NCBI GenBank assembly: GCA_947576945.1
Contig: CANPTH010000011.1
Span: 1-64,000 of the forward strand
Source of the DNA: an uncultured Lachnospiraceae bacterium
Lineage (GTDB): Bacteria; Bacillota; Clostridia; Lachnospirales; Lachnospiraceae
Direction: 5' to 3'
DNA length: 64,000 nucleotides
Below are positions 34,846 to 42,752 of the stretch, piece after piece. The position numbers were made by a program, and so were the translations under genes. The notes beneath the pieces were generated by a model that was given only the letters and a program-made list of their open reading frames with translations, had not been told where the DNA came from and searched no databases. Position 1 is the first letter of the stretch, and every line of letters starts with the position of its first letter.

Positions 34846-36063
34846 ATGAACCCAGAGCAGAATACAGATCAGTATCATGAGAAGAATACTACACAGAATC
34901 ATAAGCAGCAGATCAATCAGATCAGCAATCAGCGCAGTGCAGCTAATGCTCCTGAATTAAGTATTATCATACCAGTCTATAACGGAGAACACTACATCGA
35001 GAATACGGTTCGCAGTGTCCTTAACTCTTCCTGGCATGATCTGGAAATTCTGCTGATTGATGACGGCTCCGCTGACAGCTCTCTTGCAATCTGCACCAGA
35101 CTGGCCGACGCAGATGCGCGGATCAAAGTATATCACAAACCAAATGGTGGAATTGCTGACGCCAGAAATTATGGACTCGCTCATGCTGCCGGCGATCATA
35201 TCAGCTTCTGTGATCAGGATGATGAAGTTCACGAAGATATGTATCACAAAATGCTGGAACGCATAGCGATTGACGACAGCCAGGCGGCCATATGCGGCTG
35301 TTACAGGCAGAAAAAGAGCGGTGAATGTGTTGTCTTTGAGAAATATACGGATGACGTGTTTGAGGGGCCTCAAATAAGGCAGAAACTGCTCCTGCCGATG
35401 CTTTTCAAGGGCTTTGCGATACACGGCAATGATCAGATCAGCATATATCCTACCATATGGAACTGCATCATATCCAGACAGTTAATCACAGATAAGAAGA
35501 TGCGCTTTAACAGCTTCGTCAATTATGAAGATGATCTCATTATGCTGTTGCAGCTTCTTTTACAGGCTGAGCGAATTTCTACACTATCAGATATCCTGTA
35601 TTATTGGAATACGAATATCCATTCCGAGCTGCATCACAGTGCCTCCAGATATATTCCTGACTTAGCGTCAAAGCAGCAGAACCTGACAGACTATGTCTCA
35701 GGCAATCTCATCAATCACGAAATATCACCTGCGATCACGGCGCAATACATCTATGTGCAGCATTGCCGTAATGCATTGCTGCAGCTGGACAATACGGCAG
35801 CGCTTAATGCCCATAGTTTCTTCCACAAAACAAAAGAATTGCGTACCTGTAACAGTATTCGCTACATACAATCCTCTCCCCGGCTTGTAAAGCCTGCCAA
35901 AGGCTTTGTCCGCAATACTGTTCTCATACCAATGCTGTGCAAAAATCATGTTGCTGCCGCATATTACTTAAATCGGCTGCTCAATGCCCTTCGCTCCTTT
36001 GTCGAGAAATACCAGATCACCGAAATACTGGAAAGAAAACTGAAAAGCAGAAAATACCGGTAA
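34846..36063 (+). CDS. Glycosyltransferase family 2
   Basis: 405 residues from the preferred ATG, which has GGTGA five bases upstream; an ATG 16 codons earlier lacks a site. After a polar, asparagine- and glutamine-rich N-terminus of about 35 residues, the GT-A domain starts at ELSIIIPVYNGEHYIENTV. IDDGSADSSLAICTRL and the DxD-like FCDQDDEVHEDMY follow. A central EDDLIMLLQLLLQAERIST corresponds to the EDD acceptor-site motif of GT2 enzymes. It is the only large rightward gene between 0.6 and 46 kb and runs toward a convergent XRE regulator 23 bp away. The GC content is a little higher than in the operon to its left. Confidence 0.85.
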   Translation: MNPEQNTDQYHEKNTTQNHKQQINQISNQRSAANAPELSIIIPVYNGEHYIENTVRSVLNSSWHDLEILLIDDGSADSSLAICTRLADADARIKVYHKPNGGIADARNYGLAHAAGDHISFCDQDDEVHEDMYHKMLERIAIDDSQAAICGCYRQKKSGECVVFEKYTDDVFEGPQIRQKLLLPMLFKGFAIHGNDQISIYPTIWNCIISRQLITDKKMRFNSFVNYEDDLIMLLQLLLQAERISTLSDILYYWNTNIHSELHHSASRYIPDLASKQQNLTDYVSGNLINHEISPAITAQYIYVQHCRNALLQLDNTAALNAHSFFHKTKELRTCNSIRYIQSSPRLVKPAKGFVRNTVLIPMLCKNHVAAAYYLNRLLNALRSFVEKYQITEILERKLKSRKYR

Positions 36064-36085
36064 ATAGTCAGCTGTCACCCGGCCT

Positions 36086-36433
36086 TCAGGCATCCTCACT
36101 ATTTAAAAAATTTATAAAGCTCAACAATTCCTTCCGTTTATTTTTCTTGACCTTCTGCATATCATACAACACTTTATACACGGTAACGTTTTCATAATAA
36201 ATACTCATAAGGTTTGTATTGCCGAAGTAACTTGTTTCCATCCCCAGAAGATAATCCGCACTTACACGGTACAATCTCGCCAAAGCAGACAATACCGTTG
36301 TGGGTATCGCACACCGTCCGCTTTCGTAGCTTTGATAGCACTGCTGTGAAACATTTAAATAAGCTGCAACCTGCTTTTGTGTCATATCATGATCGTCTCG
36401 CAAATCCCTTATTACTTCGCGTAATTCTTTCAT
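36086..36433 (-). CDS. XRE-family helix-turn-helix regulator
   Basis: 115 residues. The first 65 form a Cro/C1-type domain: LREVIRDLRDDHDMTQKQVA and YLNVSQQCYQSYESGRCAIP, with the recognition helix near residues 28-40, then TTVLSALARLYRVSADYLLG. The C-terminal 50 are charged and may mediate oligomerisation. Small XRE proteins of this type are frequent in mobile or surface-variation loci. Upstream are three copies of a TTGTTG/CAACAA-type sequence that could be its operators. It ends near a convergent GT2 gene. Its regulatory targets are unknown. Confidence 0.85.
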   Translation of the reverse strand: MKELREVIRDLRDDHDMTQKQVAAYLNVSQQCYQSYESGRCAIPTTVLSALARLYRVSADYLLGMETSYFGNTNLMSIYYENVTVYKVLYDMQKVKKNKRKELLSFINFLNSEDA

Positions 36434-36459
36434 CTTTCTTATCCTTTGCTTCTCTTTTT

Positions 36460-36595
36460 GTTGTTGAAAAAATTATCGCACAACATAAAATAGTAGTTTA
36501 GAAAAATACACGAATAGTAATAATAAATTTATTTCTACAACAAATTGTTGTTATATTTAACCTCTATTTCACCGAAACATTAAATTTTCAACAAC
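36460..36595 (-). promoter_or_regulatory. Candidate operator sites for the XRE regulator
   Basis: GTTGTTGAAAA at 36460-36470 is mirrored by TTTTCAACAAC at 36585-36595. Between them lies a perfect odd palindrome, ACAACAAATTGTTGT, at 36537-36551. The cluster sits upstream of the XRE gene and downstream of a GT4 gene. Autoregulation is inferred. Confidence 0.45.
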
Positions 36596-36661
36596 ATATC
36601 TATACTAATATACATACTACATAAAGGTCACACAGATTTGTATCTATCAATATCATTCTTC

Positions 36662-37822
36662 TTATTCAATAGATTTTCCTGATTTATGATCCATAAAACC
36701 TGCGACCACTTCTCCCATCCGTTCCCACGAAAACCGCTTCGATTCCTTCCTGATATTCTCAACCATACACTGTTCCATGTCGCTCTCATAGAACCTGCAC
36801 ACGGCTCTGGCTATCTCCGGCGGATTCTCCGGCTCCACCACATATCCGGTTCTTCCGTCATCCACCACATCCGGCAAGCCGCCCACGCTTGTCACGATCA
36901 CCGGTTTCGCGAATCCGTAAGCAATCTGTACAATACCACTCTGCGTTGCTGATACATAAGGCAATACCACCAGGTCCGCAGCCGTGAAATACTGCTCCAC
37001 ATCTCTGTCCGGCGTATAAGTATCCACGATATTGACATATTCTGCTATCCCGAGTCTGCTGATTAATTCCCTGTATTCTTCTCTGTCCGCGCCAAACTCT
37101 CCCACCACCCAGAGCTGTACCTGTCCCCCCAGCCGGCTGACAATCTCCGGCAGCGCCTGCAGCAGATATTTCAACCCTTTATACGCTCTGACATAGCCAA
37201 AGAACAGCAATACTCTCTTGCCCTTCTCTATCTCCAGCCTGTCACGTGCCTGCTCTTTACTGATGCCCTCAAAGCAAAAAGCATTATACGTCGGATGGGG
37301 TGTCACTACATAGTCCGGATTCTCCTTGATCTGCGTCAATTCCTTTCCCTCTTCTCTGGCATGTACAATATAATGCTTACCATGCTTCAGCACCAGTCTC
37401 GTAAGCAGTTTATCCATCGGAAATCTTTCATGCGGAAAGACGTTATGGCATACAAACACAAGATTCTGTTTCCCCATAAAACGCTCCAGCAGGAAATAGC
37501 AGGGCGCAAAGTATGGATGCCACCACTGGATCAGTACCATATCCGGCCTCTGACACCTGATATAATATGCTGTTCTGATAATGTTAAACGGGTTAGCCGT
37601 ATGCAGCATATATTTAGCGGCATCTATCTTAAAGCTGTCATTGCTGTAATCCTTCTGCTCCTTATGGAATAAAAACTTCGGATACTGCATCTTATAGGAC
37701 AACATCTCTACATCATTATGTTTCATTAGTTCCCGGTACATCAGCCCTGTATAATGAGAGATTCCCCCCTTATAAGGATAAACAGGCCCGATCATAATGA
37801 TTCTCTTATGCTGCTTATTCAT
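36662..37822 (-). CDS. GT4-family glycosyltransferase
   Basis: 386 residues, GT-B fold. IIMIGPVYPYKGGISHYTGL at the N-terminus supplies the acceptor-domain GG loop. VLLFFGYVRAYKGLKYLLQA, LPYVSATQSGIVQIAYGFAK and VTSVGGLPDVVDDGRTGYVV form the donor-binding half; the second of these occupies the E-x7-E place but lacks the first glutamate (SATQSGIVQIA). The protein resembles sugar transferases found in polysaccharide clusters outside the main operon. It has its own leader with a long hairpin (37866-37905) and is followed by the XRE control region. The target glycan is unknown. Confidence 0.83.
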   Translation of the reverse strand: MNKQHKRIIMIGPVYPYKGGISHYTGLMYRELMKHNDVEMLSYKMQYPKFLFHKEQKDYSNDSFKIDAAKYMLHTANPFNIIRTAYYIRCQRPDMVLIQWWHPYFAPCYFLLERFMGKQNLVFVCHNVFPHERFPMDKLLTRLVLKHGKHYIVHAREEGKELTQIKENPDYVVTPHPTYNAFCFEGISKEQARDRLEIEKGKRVLLFFGYVRAYKGLKYLLQALPEIVSRLGGQVQLWVVGEFGADREEYRELISRLGIAEYVNIVDTYTPDRDVEQYFTAADLVVLPYVSATQSGIVQIAYGFAKPVIVTSVGGLPDVVDDGRTGYVVEPENPPEIARAVCRFYESDMEQCMVENIRKESKRFSWERMGEVVAGFMDHKSGKSIE

Positions 37823-37865
37823 ATTTCCCGATATTCCCCTTTCTGTTTCCTTTATGCCGATGGCA

Positions 37866-37905
37866 GAAATAGGATAGTATTCCTAATGGAATATTATCCT
37901 ATTTC
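37866..37905 (-). repeat. 18-bp inverted repeat with 4-nt loop upstream of the GT4 gene
   Basis: GAAATAGGATAGTATTCC (37866-37883) is followed by TAAT and by the near-perfect complement to 37905 (one mismatch). It lies about 45 bp before the GT4 start and after the stop of the gene at 37962. There is no T-run, so it is not a standard terminator. It may be an operator, a leader hairpin or a small repeat element. Confidence 0.6.
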
Positions 37906-37961
37906 TTATAAATGTTCAATTGCTGAAGAAACATTTGAGGAAACAATTTTTCAAAAAAGTT

Positions 37962-38717
37962 TCATGAGGATATAATTGCCTTAGAGGAACCTTTCTGTAC
38001 GGAATCGTTTTTTGAATTAAATTCTTCCAGAAACCATATGACTGTATATTTAAACTTTTTCTTTTGAAACCTTATGCCTCTGCCGATAAATATGAGTCCC
38101 ATGATGATACACACTATAATCATCCATAGATTATCAGCATCGCAAAAGCGCCATGTGAAAAATGCCCCAATGAACAATGCGCCGGCCACATTTTTGTATA
38201 AAACCTGCGCCGATGCATAATTATGTATTCTCTTATATTTATCAATTCCCTGAATGCAGCCATACATATACTGTATATATTCCTTTTCCAGTGTCGCCTT
38301 CTCCATGCCTTTCTTAAACTTATCGCTCCCGCTCTTTACACCGGACTTTACCAAGGCTTCTTCGATCTCTGCATTCCATATATTTGTACATTTCTTTCCT
38401 TTTCCTTTCGTCAGGAAATTTATTATCCTGCCGAAAATAACACCAACTGTTTTAGGGCATTTTTGTTTTAAAACACTTAGAAGCCATTTACATACTCTCC
38501 ATACCCATGTCATTATCTCTGATAACACAATTCCAACCAGATAGCTTGTTAAAAAAAAGACAAAATACCCAAAACCCTCGCTGTCACTCCACCAGCCTGG
38601 ATCAATGCTCATCTCCGCCTGTCCCGCTCCATAGGAAACCAAAATCATCAGCACACTCCCTGGAAGTAAATAGCCCAATATATCATACAAAGTTATTTTC
38701 TCCAACACTGCGCCCAT
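37962..38717 (-). CDS. Uncharacterised membrane protein with N- and C-terminal helix pairs
   Basis: 251 residues from ATG 38717, chosen because GAGAGGGGA precedes it; an upstream in-frame ATG at 38840 has no site. It begins MGAVLEKITLYDILGYLLPG, then one helix (about 16-32), a second (about 50-75), a cytoplasmic charged segment with TKGKGKKCTNIWNAEIEEAL, and two more helices (about 185-225). The opening YDILGYLLPG pattern recurs in many uncharacterised bacterial membrane proteins. I do not recognise a function. It lies alone between a surface protein gene and a GT4 gene. A link to defence or glycosylation cannot be shown. Confidence 0.6.
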   Translation of the reverse strand: MGAVLEKITLYDILGYLLPGSVLMILVSYGAGQAEMSIDPGWWSDSEGFGYFVFFLTSYLVGIVLSEIMTWVWRVCKWLLSVLKQKCPKTVGVIFGRIINFLTKGKGKKCTNIWNAEIEEALVKSGVKSGSDKFKKGMEKATLEKEYIQYMYGCIQGIDKYKRIHNYASAQVLYKNVAGALFIGAFFTWRFCDADNLWMIIVCIIMGLIFIGRGIRFQKKKFKYTVIWFLEEFNSKNDSVQKGSSKAIISS

Positions 38718-38921
38718 TTCTGATCCCCTCTCTTTCTCTATCTTCCAACCCTTATAATCTTCTTTGGATCTCCACGCGTGTCTGATCTCGAATTTATTTA
38801 CATAAAAATGCAGGTTTTTGAAACGTAGATATTTTACCATAGTTCCTGCAAATTTGCAATAGAATCCAACTACAATAATAGAAATTTACGCTAATCTATA
38901 TACTGCACGATATACAAAGCT

Positions 38922-38953
38922 GAACCCCTTCAAGCCAAAGCCTGAAGGGGTTC
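38922..38953 (-). terminator. Strong hairpin terminator after the BIG2 surface-protein gene
   Basis: GAACCCCTTCA (38922-38932) and TGAAGGGGTTC (38943-38953) form a perfect 11-bp stem with a 10-nt loop, about 45 bp past the stop codon. The following T-run is poor, but stem stability is high. Confidence 0.7.
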
Positions 38954-38997
38954 TAACCCGCATTAATATAATCTAATTTTAAATAGATTTGCTCAAA

Positions 38998-41499
38998 TTA
39001 TTTAACCTTAACGGTAAGAGTTGCTTTCTTTCCGTCAGATGTTGTAGCGGTAATCTTAACTGTACCCGCTTTAATCGGGGTAACTGTATTACCAATAAGC
39101 TGAACAACGCCCTTCTTACTTACAGTATACGTAACAGGCGCTACGCCATCTTCACCGGCAGTAACAAAGTCTGTTGCTCCCTTAACCTTAACCTTAGCAT
39201 TGACAGTAACGGAATCACTCGTAGTAGTCAACTCAAGTTTTGCCTCTTTCGTCTTACCGTCAGCTTTAACAAACTGAACTTTATCGCTTGGCTTAACAAC
39301 AGTCAATGTGATACTGGACTTAACACCAGCCTCTACCAATGTTGCAGTTACTGTAATCTTATCACCAACTTTATATCCGCCTTTTTTAAGCTTAAGCTTA
39401 CCGCTCTTGATATCAGCTTCGGCAACCTGTGTCGTTGTACCATCAGCTGCATGCATATGTGTAGCTGTCCACTTAATATCCTTAGTCTTGCTTGTTGTGC
39501 CTTTAGACAGTGCAGCCTTGATGGTAATTGTCTGATTCTTATCAGTAGCTGCAATGCCTTTGTTCTTCGTGCTCAGTACCAAAGATGTTGCAGGAACCGT
39601 AACGTTAGCCTTAAAGCTCGTTTTGATTGCTACGTACTTACTTCCCTTCTTAGTAGAACCGCTGATGGAGATAGTCGGTTTACCCTTCTTCACTGCTGCA
39701 ACCGTACCGCTGCCATTATTGTTTCCTTTTGCAGTCGCCAGCTTTTCACTGCTGGATGCCCAGTTCAGCACTGTCGCTACCGGTGTTCCATCCGGCAATT
39801 CTGTTGTTTCCTTATTATCTATCATTGCTGTAGCAACAACCTTATACGTCCTTGACTTTTTAACTGCAATCGTCTGTTCCTTGCCTTTTATTACTGTCGA
39901 CACCTTACCATTAACACTCTTCACAGCGGCAATTGTATTATTCTGACTCATATTGGAATAAACTGTAATTGAAGTAACATCCATCTGTGTCACATCAAAT
40001 TCTACAGTCTTAGCCGTCAATGCTTTCGCTGCTGCATATCCGGTCTCGCCCGCCTTACCAATTTTCTTGGCATTGGTAGCAGAAAGCTTAATCTTCGTAA
40101 CATTCTTAAGATCCGGCTTGATCGTCAAAACGCCTTTGGAGTTTACAGAAGCCACTTTCTTCATATCCTTAGCTAATGTTCCCTCAGCATCCACGAACTC
40201 CCATTTCAGAGCCGTCTCTGTAAAGTTCAAATTGCTTGTGCTTGCTGCGTCTTTACCATAATACTGTTCAGTACTTAACTTTAATGTCTGTCCGGAATAT
40301 AACTGCTTTGTATCCACATCAATTTCAAAGCCGGTCATATTTGCTTTCACAGTAACGCTTAACGTTGCTTTCTTACCGCTTGACGTCTGAACTGTAATCG
40401 TCGCCTTACCTACTTTGTGAGCAACCAGCTCCACTTGTGTATCTGCCGTCACATTCTTGCCGCCTACTACAGAAACGATATCCGTCTTCTTGGAAGACCA
40501 TGTCACTTTATCTGTGCAAGGAGAATCCGCTTCCTTTGCTGTTAATTTTGCATAAAAATTCTGTTTAGTATTATCATCATTTACCAGCCAGGGATATGAC
40601 TTAATTGCAGTTGATGTTCCGGCTTTAAAAATTTCAACCTTTTTAGCCGGATTTGCTTTTCTGATCTCAATATCATACTTCTCTGATTTTACACGATCAC
40701 CCAAAGCAACAATTGACACTGTCTCTCCCGCTTTCTTGGCATTCAGCTTCAGAACGCCGTTCTTCAGGGTTGCATTCTTCGTACCGGCTACGATCTCATA
40801 AGTAACTACATCAGTAGCTGTATCCGGAGTCATTACCAGATAATCATTCAGATTCAGGGAAACTCCTGCATATGCATCTTCACGCAGTTCATCTGCAAAA
40901 TCCAGATCTGATGCAAACTGTGTAACGGATACATTGGCTGCCGCAGAGATATGAATGTTATGTCTGTTATCATCCAGGCTTACGGTAACGGTAGTCTTAC
41001 CGCCTCCCTTCGCTACTACAGTCATCTCATCCACTATACCCTTTGTCGCCGGATCCTTGCCCTTCAAATTATTAAGAGCAACAACATTGTTATCGCCGGA
41101 TTTCCATTTCAAAGCTTTTCTGAATTCTGCATCAAGCTCTTCATTCTTCTGGCCATCCCAGATGATGTCAGCCGTTAAAACTTTTGTCTCCTGATTCGCA
41201 GGATCATAAGCGCCGGTCATCTCCATCTTGAGATCCGTCTCGCTCAGAACAATACCCAGAATCTTTGATTCATTGTCCAGAATACTTGTACCAGTACTTG
41301 TAATGGTATTGGTTGTTGTTACAGTACCCGTCCGGGTATCTTGGCTGCCATCCTCAATGACATTCCCCCAGCCGTCTTCGACCTTATACACATCCCGAAG
41401 ACCTGCCGCAGATGCTGTCAACGGAGTAGCTACCAGCATAGATGCTGCCAATGCCCACACCATTGCTTTTTTAGCAATCGCTAAACATTTCTTTCTCAT
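38998..41499 (-). CDS. Secreted surface protein with bacterial Ig-like (BIG2) domains, possible S-layer-type protein
   Basis: About 833 residues. A classical signal peptide starts MRKKCLAIAKKAMVWALAAS and ends at an ASA-type site after TPLTASAAG. The rest is beta-rich and repetitive. Segments such as VGKATITVQTSSGKKATLSV and VKITATTSDGKKATLTVKVK (the C-terminus) follow the BIG2 pattern, and several more divergent copies lie between. There is no LPXTG motif, SLH domain or C-terminal anchor, so attachment must be non-covalent or by another protein. Threonine, serine and lysine are abundant and cysteine nearly absent. The start at 41499 follows GGAGGA; an upstream ATG overlaps that site. With its strong promoter and terminator it is probably made in large amounts. 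It may be a glycoprotein acceptor or an S-layer-like coat; this is inference. Confidence 0.85.
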   Translation of the reverse strand: MRKKCLAIAKKAMVWALAASMLVATPLTASAAGLRDVYKVEDGWGNVIEDGSQDTRTGTVTTTNTITSTGTSILDNESKILGIVLSETDLKMEMTGAYDPANQETKVLTADIIWDGQKNEELDAEFRKALKWKSGDNNVVALNNLKGKDPATKGIVDEMTVVAKGGGKTTVTVSLDDNRHNIHISAAANVSVTQFASDLDFADELREDAYAGVSLNLNDYLVMTPDTATDVVTYEIVAGTKNATLKNGVLKLNAKKAGETVSIVALGDRVKSEKYDIEIRKANPAKKVEIFKAGTSTAIKSYPWLVNDDNTKQNFYAKLTAKEADSPCTDKVTWSSKKTDIVSVVGGKNVTADTQVELVAHKVGKATITVQTSSGKKATLSVTVKANMTGFEIDVDTKQLYSGQTLKLSTEQYYGKDAASTSNLNFTETALKWEFVDAEGTLAKDMKKVASVNSKGVLTIKPDLKNVTKIKLSATNAKKIGKAGETGYAAAKALTAKTVEFDVTQMDVTSITVYSNMSQNNTIAAVKSVNGKVSTVIKGKEQTIAVKKSRTYKVVATAMIDNKETTELPDGTPVATVLNWASSSEKLATAKGNNNGSGTVAAVKKGKPTISISGSTKKGSKYVAIKTSFKANVTVPATSLVLSTKNKGIAATDKNQTITIKAALSKGTTSKTKDIKWTATHMHAADGTTTQVAEADIKSGKLKLKKGGYKVGDKITVTATLVEAGVKSSITLTVVKPSDKVQFVKADGKTKEAKLELTTTSDSVTVNAKVKVKGATDFVTAGEDGVAPVTYTVSKKGVVQLIGNTVTPIKAGTVKITATTSDGKKATLTVKVK

Positions 41500-41541
41500 T
41501 GTATCTCTCTCCTCCATTTAGATTTATTAACGCTAGTACTA

Positions 41542-41570
41542 AGTATAAGATACTTTCATAAAATTAGCAA
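41542..41570 (-). promoter_or_regulatory. Promoter of the BIG2 surface-protein gene
   Basis: On the minus strand TTGCTA (41565-41570) and TATACT (41542-41547) are separated by 17 bases. The site is about 40 bases before the start codon region. Confidence 0.65.
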
Positions 41571-41694
41571 GTGCTGTCTTTTCAAAAATACAATTTTGTA
41601 TAATATGATGCTTTTTTCTTCTATACCTGTGCATATTTCCAAAGGTGCAATACAAAATCACCAATTTTATCCCAGCGGCCTGCTATTCTGCGCC

Positions 41695-42726
41695 TTATAC
41701 TTCCGTGCCGTCTATGACGGCGTTTTGTCCAGTCAAATCCCCTTTGTCATCGCCTCCTTTTTCTACCGGTCTGCCTTCCGGATCAAGTAAACCCAATTCC
41801 AGTTTCTTTACCCGATACTGTATATCTTCAAGCAGTTTACGGTTTGCTGATATGATATCCGCCTGCAGTCCGGTCACGATCGTCTGACTTCCTATAATAA
41901 TCATCATCGTGGCAAGGATCAGGGACTGGATATGGCCGTTCCCGCTTCCCCGAAAGAAATAGAAGAGGAACCTGATCCCGATAGCAATACCCGCCAGCAT
42001 GGCGGTACTTCCGAGAAGGAAAAATATTTTAAGAGGTTTGTACATCAGTACTGCCCTCAGGATCGTCAACATCGACTTCTTGACATAGTCAAAGATGGAA
42101 TGCATTAATCTGGATTTACGCAGCTCCGGATTCGTATTGATCGGTACGGACGTTATCGCCATCTTGTTCCTGCCCGCCTGCACGATAGTCTCTAATGTAT
42201 AGGTGTATTCATTATGTACATTGACCCGCATCGCAGCCTTTCTGCTGTATGCACGAAATCCACTGGGCGCATCCGGTATATTTGTCCTGGAGGCCAGCCG
42301 CACTACATAACTTCCGAAACGCTGCAGTTTCTTTTTAATATAGGAAAACTCCGTTATCTCGTCAATCGGCCTCTCGCCGATTACAATGTCTGCCTCCCGG
42401 TCCAGAATCGGCCGAATCAGCTTCTCGATATCCGCCCCACAGTACTGGTTGTCTGCGTCCGTATTAACGATGATATCCGCTCCGTGACGCAGTGCAAGGT
42501 CAATTCCTGCCAGAAAGCCTTTGGCCAGCCCCAGATTGCGCTTAAAGTGTACGATATAGTTCACGCCCCAGTTCAACGCCACCTGCTCCGTATCATCGCT
42601 GCTGCCGTCATTGATAACCAGATATTCTATCTCGTCTACGCCCTTGATTTGCCTTGGCAGCTCGTTGAGCGCAATCTCCAATGTCTCTGCCTCGTTATAG
42701 CATGGTATCTGAATGATCAGTTTCAT
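41695..42726 (-). CDS. Polyprenyl-phosphate-type GT2 glycosyltransferase (DPM1-like)
   Basis: 343 residues from ATG 42726, with AGGAGG 7 bases upstream. It starts MKLIIQIPCYNEAETLEIAL; VINDGSSDDTEQVALNWGVN and the metal site IVNTDADNQYCG (near residue 95) follow. Two membrane helices lie near residues 230-290, as in polyprenyl-phosphate mannosyl or glucosyl synthases. It would attach a sugar to undecaprenyl phosphate for use by the membrane protein encoded just upstream (42753-44876). The extended C-terminal tail is charged (DPEGRPVEKGGDDKGD). The pair resembles the second GT2/GT-C set in the window. Confidence 0.87.
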   Translation of the reverse strand: MKLIIQIPCYNEAETLEIALNELPRQIKGVDEIEYLVINDGSSDDTEQVALNWGVNYIVHFKRNLGLAKGFLAGIDLALRHGADIIVNTDADNQYCGADIEKLIRPILDREADIVIGERPIDEITEFSYIKKKLQRFGSYVVRLASRTNIPDAPSGFRAYSRKAAMRVNVHNEYTYTLETIVQAGRNKMAITSVPINTNPELRKSRLMHSIFDYVKKSMLTILRAVLMYKPLKIFFLLGSTAMLAGIAIGIRFLFYFFRGSGNGHIQSLILATMMIIIGSQTIVTGLQADIISANRKLLEDIQYRVKKLELGLLDPEGRPVEKGGDDKGDLTGQNAVIDGTEV

Positions 42727-42752
42727 CGGATGCCTCCTGCCATTTCCTTTTC

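Noticed and set aside
37962-38717. Membrane protein as an anti-phage effector
   Set aside because: Only the opening YDILGYLLPG-like pattern is suggestive; no partner defence gene is present.
38989-39855. 288-codon plus-strand frame with many cysteines
   Set aside because: It is antisense to the BIG2 repeat protein; the cysteines reflect threonine and alanine codons on the other strand.
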